Shown here in pieces: positions 60,303 to 64,000 of a stretch of 64,000 bases of DNA. The notes beneath the pieces were generated by a model. The model searched no databases. It was not told the origin of the DNA and worked only from the letters and a program-made list of their open reading frames with translations. Source of the stretch: Leptospirales bacterium (GTDB taxonomy: Bacteria; Spirochaetota; Leptospiria; Leptospirales; Leptonemataceae); NCBI GenBank assembly GCA_019694655.1, contig JAIBBN010000006.1, positions 62,001-126,000 on the forward strand, read 5' to 3'. A program made the translations under genes and the position numbers. Positions within the stretch are counted from its first letter, which is position 1, and each line of letters starts with the position of its first letter.

Positions 60303-60994
60303 GGCTGCGCATCTTCCAGCACGTTCCCTTTGAGAGCGCGGCGATGATTGGCGATTGGGCGGAGGCCCGCGGCGTTGAAGTGCTTGTGACTCGCCTGTTT
60401 GCCGGCGAGCGACCGCCAGGCCACGCCGATGCCGACCTGCTGGCGGTGATGGGCGGACCGATGGGCGTCTATGATGAAGGACGGCATCCGTGGCTGATCA
60501 TGGAGAAGATGGCCCTGCAGCAGTGGCTGGACGCAAAACGGGGCATCCTTGGCGTTTGCCTGGGAGCGCAGCTACTGGCCGAAGCGCTTGGCGCCCGCGT
60601 TGAGAAAAATCGAGAGGCGGAGATTGGCTGGCGGCCTGTAATCTTCAGCGATAGAGCGCGCCAGCATCCGGCCTTTGGTCATTTTCCCTATAACCCGATG
60701 GTCTTGCACTGGCACGGCGATGTCTTTTCGCTGCCCCCCGGGGCCTTGCACCTTGCTTCCACCGATCTGACTCCAAACCAGGCATTCTTGCAGGGCCGCG
60801 CCCTTGGCCTGCAATTCCATCTGGAAATGGACCAGGATGCAGTGGAGCGCATCATCGCCGCCTGTGCTGAGGATTTGCGCCCTGGGCCTTTTGTGCAGAG
60901 CGTGCAGCAATTGCAGAGCGGCGTCCAGGCCTATGCCGAGAGCTGTCGGACGCTGCTCTACCCTGTGCTCGACTGGCTGGCCGCCGGCGCCTGA
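60299..60994 (+). CDS. Class I glutamine amidotransferase-like protein
   Basis: A 231-residue stand-alone GATase1 domain. The catalytic triad is visible: Cys in ILGVCLGAQLLAEALGA, and His/Glu in GLQFHLEMDQD. The N-terminus MRLRIFQHVPFESAAMIGDW and MGGPMGVYDEGRHPWL match the GuaA/HisH-like group often annotated as GMP synthase-type amidotransferase or gamma-glutamyl hydrolase. The natural partner or substrate is unknown. It is the third gene of the serC operon. Confidence 0.9.
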   Translation: MRLRIFQHVPFESAAMIGDWAEARGVEVLVTRLFAGERPPGHADADLLAVMGGPMGVYDEGRHPWLIMEKMALQQWLDAKRGILGVCLGAQLLAEALGARVEKNREAEIGWRPVIFSDRARQHPAFGHFPYNPMVLHWHGDVFSLPPGALHLASTDLTPNQAFLQGRALGLQFHLEMDQDAVERIIAACAEDLRPGPFVQSVQQLQSGVQAYAESCRTLLYPVLDWLAAGA

Positions 60995-61100
60995 ATTTTT
61001 TTTGCAGCGGCAGCCACGGGCCAATAAATGTAACGCCAACTGATACAAATATTGGCTCTTTCTTCGATGATGTCGTGGCCTTGAACCACGGAGGAGATAG

Positions 61101-62195
61101 ATGGTGAGTGCTGAACTATTTGGACCTTATCGACTGGGTCCGATCGAATTGAAAAATCGGGTGGTGATGGCGCCGATGACGCGCAGCCGTTCTGCGGGCA
61201 ATATCCCGGGCGAAATTGTGGCGCGCTATTATGCCCAGCGCGCCAGCGCCGGCTTGATCATTACCGAGGGAACAGCGCCCTCGCCCGATGCTCTGGGTTA
61301 TGCGCGCATCCCTGGCGCATATTCCGAAGAGCAGAAGCAAGGCTGGCGCGGCGTGGCCGAGGCCGTTCATGCCGCCGGCGGGCGCATCTTTGTGCAACTG
61401 ATGCATACCGGCCGCGTGGGACACCCGCTGAATTTGCCGGCCGGCGCTGTGGTGCGCGGACCGACGGCAAAGCCGCTTTCTGGAGAGATCTATACGGACG
61501 CCTCTGGCATGCAGCCCTACGCCGTGCCGCAGGCGATGAGCCAGGCGGATATCGATCGCGCCGTGCAGGAATTCGCCCGCGCCGCGGCCGTCGCTGTGGA
61601 GGCTGGCATCGATGGCATTGAGCTGCATGGCGCCAACGGCTATCTGCTGGATCAATTCTTGAACGCCAATATCAATGATCGCGACGATGCCTATGGCCGC
61701 GATGCTGGCGCTCGCAATCGACTGACGCTTGAGGTTGCTCGCGCTGTGGCCGGCGCTATCGGCGCAGATCGAACAGGCATCCGGCTGTCGCCCTATGGGG
61801 TCTTCAACGATAGCGGGGCCTTTGCCGGAATAGATGCGCAGTACGAAGCGTTGAGCAAGGAACTATCGGCGCTTGGCCTGGTCTACATTCATCTGGTCGA
61901 CCACAGTGCAATGGGGGCGCCAAAGCCGCCGCAAAGCCTGGTGCAATCGATTCGACAGAACTTCAAGGGTACGCTGATTCTCAGCGGCGGCTATGATCGC
62001 AAACGCGCCGAAGAAGACCTGCAGGGCGGACGCGGCGACTTGATTGCCTTTGGACGACCCTGGCTGGCAAATCCTGATTTGCTGGAACGATTGAAGACCG
62101 GCGCCGCCTGGAATGAGCCGGATGCTGCCACTTTTTACACGCCAGGCGAAAAGGGATATCTGGACTATCCGGTGCTGAGCGCCGCCGCGCGCTGA
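61101..62195 (+). CDS. Old yellow enzyme family alkene reductase (NemA-like)
   Basis: A 364-residue FMN-dependent NAD(P)H:flavin oxidoreductase. Features: LFGPYRLGPIELKNRVVMAP with MTRSRS, LIITEGTAPSPDALGYARIP, IFVQLMHTGRVGHPLNLPAG, the active-site GIELHGANGYLLDQFLNANI (His-x-x-Asn proton donor) and FGRPWLANPDLLERLK near the end. It reduces activated alkenes, nitroesters or quinones. The ATG at 61101 has a strong GGAGGAG site. A strong hairpin follows the gene. Confidence 0.95.
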   Translation: MVSAELFGPYRLGPIELKNRVVMAPMTRSRSAGNIPGEIVARYYAQRASAGLIITEGTAPSPDALGYARIPGAYSEEQKQGWRGVAEAVHAAGGRIFVQLMHTGRVGHPLNLPAGAVVRGPTAKPLSGEIYTDASGMQPYAVPQAMSQADIDRAVQEFARAAAVAVEAGIDGIELHGANGYLLDQFLNANINDRDDAYGRDAGARNRLTLEVARAVAGAIGADRTGIRLSPYGVFNDSGAFAGIDAQYEALSKELSALGLVYIHLVDHSAMGAPKPPQSLVQSIRQNFKGTLILSGGYDRKRAEEDLQGGRGDLIAFGRPWLANPDLLERLKTGAAWNEPDAATFYTPGEKGYLDYPVLSAAAR

Positions 62196-62209
62196 AGGCC
62201 GCCAGGTTC

Positions 62210-62311
62210 GGGCAGGCCGCGGAGCATTGTTGTTGCTGCGGCCTGCCCATTGGCGGCGGGCAGAGATGCCGGGACTATGCGGCGTCCGCTGGCGGCAACG
62301 TCCGCCAGCGG
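62210..62311 (+). terminator. Two strong hairpins between the OYE and hydrolase genes
   Basis: The first stem, GGGCAGGCCGC (62210-62220) / GCGGCCTGCCC (62238-62248), is 11 bp and perfect; the second, CCGCTGGCGG (62286-62295) / CCGCCAGCGG (62302-62311), is 10 bp with a 6-base loop. Neither is followed directly by a T-run. They probably end the OYE transcript or stabilise its 3' end, and the second could sit in the leader of the hydrolase gene. Confidence 0.55.
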
Positions 62312-62350
62312 CGCCTTGACCTGCGCTGGCATTTTTGCTAGTCTGTAGCA

Positions 62351-63217
62351 ATGGTCGTGTACGGTCGTAGCGGACTATTGCTGGCGCCCTTGCTGTTTGC
62401 TTTGCATTGCAGCGGCTTTTCCTATTTTGACAGGCCGCAATCCCCGGGTCTATTTGTGCAGCGCGATGTGGTTTACGCGGCCTCCGCTGCCGGCGAGCTT
62501 CGCGCCGATCTCTATCTGCCAGCGGCTGATGGACCGCGCCCGGCGCTGATTGCCCTGCACAGCGGCAGCTGGCGTCGCGGCAGCAAGGAACGCATGTCTG
62601 CAGTCAGCTTCGCCCTCGCCGCTCATGGCTATGTAGTACTGAATATCAACTATCGATTCGCCCCGCAGTGGCCCTTTCCTGCCCAGCTGGAGGACGCGCG
62701 GGCTGCCGCGGCTTACCTGCGTACGCATGCTACTGAACTGCAGGTCGATTCGCAGCGCATTGGAGCGCTGGGTTATTCAGCCGGCGGGCACATTGCGCTG
62801 ATGCTGGCCTATTCCGACGCCGGCGCCGCCGCGCGGATCCAGGCCGTGGCTGCCGCCGGCGCCCCCAGCAACTTGAATGAACTCTATGACCTGCCCGTGC
62901 TGCAAGGGCTGGTTGGCGCTGCGGATATTGCCAGTTCCCAGCGCGCCGAGCTGTACCGTCAGGCATCGCCGCTGCGCCATGTCAGTCGCGACGATCCGCC
63001 CACGCTATTGATTCATGGCCGCTACGACCGGATTGTTCCAGTCGAACAGAGCCGCCAACTCCAGCAGGCCCTGATTCGCGAGCAGGTCTTCGTGGAGCGC
63101 CGCGAACTGCCGCAGGGCCACATGCGTACGACCCTCGGCTACAACGAAACCGAAGTCCAGCTACTGTTGGCCTTTTTTGACCGCCACTTACGACGCGCGG
63201 GAAGCGCGGCTCGCTAG
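62351..63217 (+). CDS. Alpha/beta-hydrolase (esterase, BD-FAE-like), probable lipoprotein or exported
   Basis: A 288-residue esterase-type hydrolase with a hydrophobic N-terminus (LLLAPLLFALHC) that may be a spirochaetal lipobox with Cys at residue 20. The catalytic elements are visible: oxyanion loop ALIALHSGSWRRGSKERM, nucleophile Ser in IGALGYSAGGHIALM, Asp in LIHGRYDRIVPVEQSRQ and His in LPQGHMRTTLGYN. This is the BD-FAE / carboxylesterase arrangement. The substrate is unknown; an acyl-glycan or lipid ester is possible. It is convergent with the phosphatase gene at the right edge. Confidence 0.87.
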   Translation: MVVYGRSGLLLAPLLFALHCSGFSYFDRPQSPGLFVQRDVVYAASAAGELRADLYLPAADGPRPALIALHSGSWRRGSKERMSAVSFALAAHGYVVLNINYRFAPQWPFPAQLEDARAAAAYLRTHATELQVDSQRIGALGYSAGGHIALMLAYSDAGAAARIQAVAAAGAPSNLNELYDLPVLQGLVGAADIASSQRAELYRQASPLRHVSRDDPPTLLIHGRYDRIVPVEQSRQLQQALIREQVFVERRELPQGHMRTTLGYNETEVQLLLAFFDRHLRRAGSAAR

Positions 63218-63258
63218 AGGGCCGGCAACTCCGCGCGCGTCGTCTTATGCAATATCGG

Positions 63259-64000
63259 TCAAGATGGTTCGGCCTGCTGGTCGTCGTTTACGGCTGCAAG
63301 CGCGGCCTCTGACTCCAGGCTGCGTGCGCGATCATCTACGCCTTTGCTGCGGTACAGCGCGGCCAGGCGTCGCAGATTGGCGGCGTTCTCCGGATGTCGA
63401 ATGCGCATTCGCTCGCCGCAGTCGATCGCTTCGTCGATAGCGCCAGCCGCTTCGAAAATCTGAACGCCCAGCTCCAGGAAGCGCGAATCAGCGGGACGCA
63501 TAATCAGATAGCGGCGTGCAAAACTGGCGGCCTGACCATGGTCCTGCAAGCGGTGCAGTACGCGCGCCATGCCGCGCAATACCAGGGCTTCGTCGGCCTA
63601 TTGCTCCAGAGCGCCTTCCAGGATGCGCCGGCTCTCGCCAAAATTCTTGGACTGCCAGGCCTCGCGCGCCCTGCGCAGCGCCGCGCGCATTGCTGGGTTC
63701 TGTTCTTTGGGAAGCTCGCCCCTGCGGTACTGGACGCGCAGCAAGCTGAGATCGTCGGTCAGTTCGCCGCTGGCCTTGATCAACTCTATGATGCCGTCCA
63801 GATCGCCGCCAGCTTGTTCGACGTGGCGGAGAAAAAGCGTTTCATCCTCATTCATACGCCGTTCGGCGTTCGCTGTGTTCGTGGCGACATCGTCGCGTCC
63901 GTCTGAACCAAGGATCAATATGTCTCCTGCAATTAATTCGTGCACGGCAATGCGCAGCCGACTGCCAGCGACGCTATAGCCCAGTTTGCGTAGCGGAGTG
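63259..64000 (-). pseudogene. SpoIIE/PP2C-type phosphatase with TPR tail, interrupted by in-frame TAG (cut by window edge)
   Basis: The minus-strand frame enters from the right edge with the end of a PP2C-like SpoIIE phosphatase domain (RLRIAVHELIAGDILILGSD with GRDDV, then ELTDDLSLLRVQYRRGEL). It continues into a TPR-like segment (RAREAWQSKNFGESRRILEG) and meets a TAG at 63598-63600. In the same frame, the sequence goes on without break into more TPR (ADEALVLRGMARVLHRLQDH, AIDCGERMRIRHPENAANLR) and ends at 63259. The TAG follows a CAA codon and probably replaced a sense codon such as CAG. Alternatives are a genuinely shortened protein plus a second start (TTG 63579), stop-codon read-through, or a sequencing error. 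Confidence 0.75.

Noticed and set aside
60975-61015. Possible terminator at the end of the GATase gene
   Set aside because: A run of T follows the stop codon, but the preceding GC-rich sequence does not fold into a convincing continuous stem.

Overview
The window is GC-rich, densely coded bacterial chromosome from a spirochaete of the order Leptospirales, most likely a higher-GC lineage related to Leptonema or Turneriella rather than Leptospira itself. This assignment is inferred from protein families: an SGNH protein of the DUF1574 type typical of leptospires, FecR-domain and Cys-rich lipoproteins with loose spirochaetal lipoboxes, several outer-membrane beta-barrels, a cyclic-nucleotide-gated K+ channel, futalosine-pathway menaquinone genes, and partner-switching (RsbW/SpoIIE) proteins. 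No rRNA genes, insertion sequences, phage genes or CRISPR arrays were seen. One tRNA gene (Pro, anticodon CGG) is present.

Layout. 1-3.6 kb: chromosome partitioning genes parB (cut by the window edge) and parA, divergent from a degenerate NtrC-like regulator; two perfect 14-bp palindromes lie between them. 3.6-7.4 kb: an accessory-looking stretch with orphan ORFs, an 815-nt non-coding block rich in hairpins, a zinc-ribbon protein and an MBOAT acyltransferase of lower GC. 7.6-10.1 kb: a rubrerythrin / GlpC-like Fe-S protein / DUF3501 oxidative-stress operon. 10.1-13.2 kb: a Deg-type serine protease followed by a catalytically dead paralogue. 13.2-21 kb: a beta-barrel protein, a CNG-type K+ channel with a C-terminal fibronectin-III-like domain, an SGNH protein, then mqnD, glycerate kinase, a small membrane protein, an MBL-fold hydrolase and tRNA-Pro on the minus strand. 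21.2-29.2 kb: a plus-strand envelope cluster (FecR lipoprotein, PEGA lipoprotein, 1,222-residue TPR/beta-propeller lipoprotein, HAMP-only membrane protein, HEAT-like lipoprotein). 29.2-34.4 kb: NAD kinase, menG, a large unknown protein and pyruvate kinase.

34.4-39.8 kb: two tandem MBOAT-SGNH pairs on the minus strand, an apparent polysaccharide O-acylation locus. 40-46.3 kb: a six-cysteine lipoprotein, a GT4 glycosyltransferase, a LOG-family protein, a second large unknown protein resembling the first, an RsbW-like kinase and a UbiA-family prenyltransferase. 46.5-51 kb: nitronate monooxygenase, Smr protein, dicarboxylate symporter, aminotransferase with three upstream tandem repeats, and a PilZ protein. 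51.5-54.6 kb: a glycine-betaine operon (GSMT, SDMT, Na+/solute symporter), implying osmoadaptation. 54.6-63.2 kb: beta-barrel protein, SulP transporter, Bpt leucyltransferase, serC, small unknown, GATase, OYE-family reductase and an alpha/beta hydrolase. The right edge holds a SpoIIE-type phosphatase whose TPR tail is interrupted by an in-frame amber codon.

The strongest candidates for something not well described are the 21.7-29.2 kb envelope operon, the Deg protease/pseudoprotease pair, the channel-Fn3 fusion, the two related large unknown proteins, and the non-coding elements near parA, the 126-residue gene and the aminotransferase.
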